Below are positions 63,703-64,000 of a stretch of DNA of 64,000 nt, piece after piece; within the stretch, counting starts at the first letter, position 1, and every line of letters starts with the position of its first letter. Source of the stretch: Prunella strophiata (lineage: Eukaryota > Chordata > Aves > Passeriformes > Prunellidae); contig JAZBQD010000009.1 of assembly GCA_036583965.1 (NCBI GenBank), positions 6,718,508-6,782,507 on the forward strand, read 5' to 3'. Below the pieces are notes generated by a model. It was given only the letters and a program-made list of their open reading frames with translations. It made no database searches and had not been told where the DNA came from. Position numbers and translations under genes: made by a program.

Positions 63703-64000
63703 GTGAGTCCCGGCGGAAGCGGGCAGCAGGCGCGGCCCTGTGCGCTGCCCGGGCCTTGGAACCCCCCCCGAACCCCCTGTCCAGAGCTCCCCCCGAGCCC
63801 CCAGCCCCGAACCCCCTGTCCAAAGCTTCCCCCGAGCCCCCAGCCCCGAACCCCCTGTCCAGAGCTCCCCCCGAACCCCCAGCCCCGAACCCCCTGTCCA
63901 GGGCTCCCCCCGAGCCCCCGCGGATCCCCCGCTCCTGACGGGCCCTGGCGGCCGCGCCTCTGCCCCCGCCAGGATGCGGATCGTGGATGACGATGTGAGC
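63581..64000 (+). CDS. BUD13: BUD13, splicing/RES complex protein (5' part)
   Basis: BUD13 is part of the spliceosomal RES complex. Exon 1 (63581-63702) encodes MAAPGLSKAEYLRRYLSGP, then an Ala/Pro- and Arg/Lys-rich stretch (RRRRRKKPPGG). Exon 2 starts at 63973 and gives GMRIVDDDVS before the window ends. MAA...LSKAEYL(R/K)RYLSG and GMRIVDDDVS are clear family matches. The intron (63703-63972) is rich in tandem CCCCGAACCCCC-type repeats. The rest of the gene lies to the right. Confidence 0.96.
63755..63925 (+). repeat. BUD13: About 36-bp tandem repeat in BUD13 intron 1
   Basis: Four or so units contain CCGAACCCCCTGTCCA(G/A)(A/G)GC and CCCCCGA(G/A)CCCCCAGCC blocks, with few differences between them. 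Confidence 0.85.
63973..64000 (+). CDS. BUD13: BUD13 exon 2 (cut by window end)
   Basis: One base, then MRIVDDDVS up to the last base of the window. The acceptor is 'cccgccag'. Confidence 0.93.

Overview
This window is avian nuclear DNA, probably a songbird, from a GC-rich microchromosome-type locus. The evidence is the many CR1 LINE 3' tails, an ApoA-I that looks almost chicken-like, and the conserved vertebrate order SIK3 - APOA1 - APOC3 - APOA4 - APOA5 - ZPR1 - BUD13 (the human 11q23 apolipoprotein cluster, read here in the opposite orientation). All genes are on the + strand except APOC3.

Layout. 1-10305 is intron of SIK3, whose first exon(s) lie to the left of the window. 10306-42676 holds 23 SIK3 coding exons (kinase domain, UBA domain, long Ser/Gln-rich tail), then a 3'UTR to about 44600. 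APOA1 follows (TATA at 45711, CDS 45944-47017, 264 aa). APOC3 is on the - strand (coding exons 47711-47807 and 47912-48038), but its signal-peptide exon is not found and a perfect 28-bp x 44 minisatellite fills the intron. APOA4 (50218-51512) and APOA5 (52751-54054) come next, then ZPR1 (from 54159) and the first exons of BUD13 (63581 to the window end).

The right-hand 9 kb is badly disturbed. ZPR1 exons 1-5 run into a short unrelated contig end and an exactly 500-base N gap (55734-56233). After the gap and about 800 bp of foreign-looking sequence with a CR1 piece, an indel-riddled second copy of the APOA4/APOA5 intergenic region, APOA5 and ZPR1 exons 1-3 appears (57040-60449), and ZPR1 then resumes at 60483. 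A perfect 31-bp x 45 minisatellite (61004-62398) fills one ZPR1 intron from splice site to splice site, where several conserved exons (about 95 residues) should be. I read most of this as assembly damage, although the arrays may be real.

Three single-base surplus sites interrupt otherwise intact exons (SIK3 near 37435 and 42525, APOA4 near 51343). In each case the exon length is exactly one base too long for the flanking splice phases.

Biology. The four apolipoprotein genes form a liver/intestine lipid-transport cluster. APOA1 keeps forkhead- and HNF4-type promoter sites spaced as in mammals. SIK3 is an LKB1-activated kinase acting on CRTC and class IIa HDAC regulators. ZPR1 and BUD13 are housekeeping neighbours with compact promoters: paired CACGTGAC E-boxes for ZPR1 and a four-copy CArG-box repeat for BUD13. 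I saw no convincing new gene system. The most interesting structures are minisatellites that begin exactly at 5' splice sites, and the CArG repeat.
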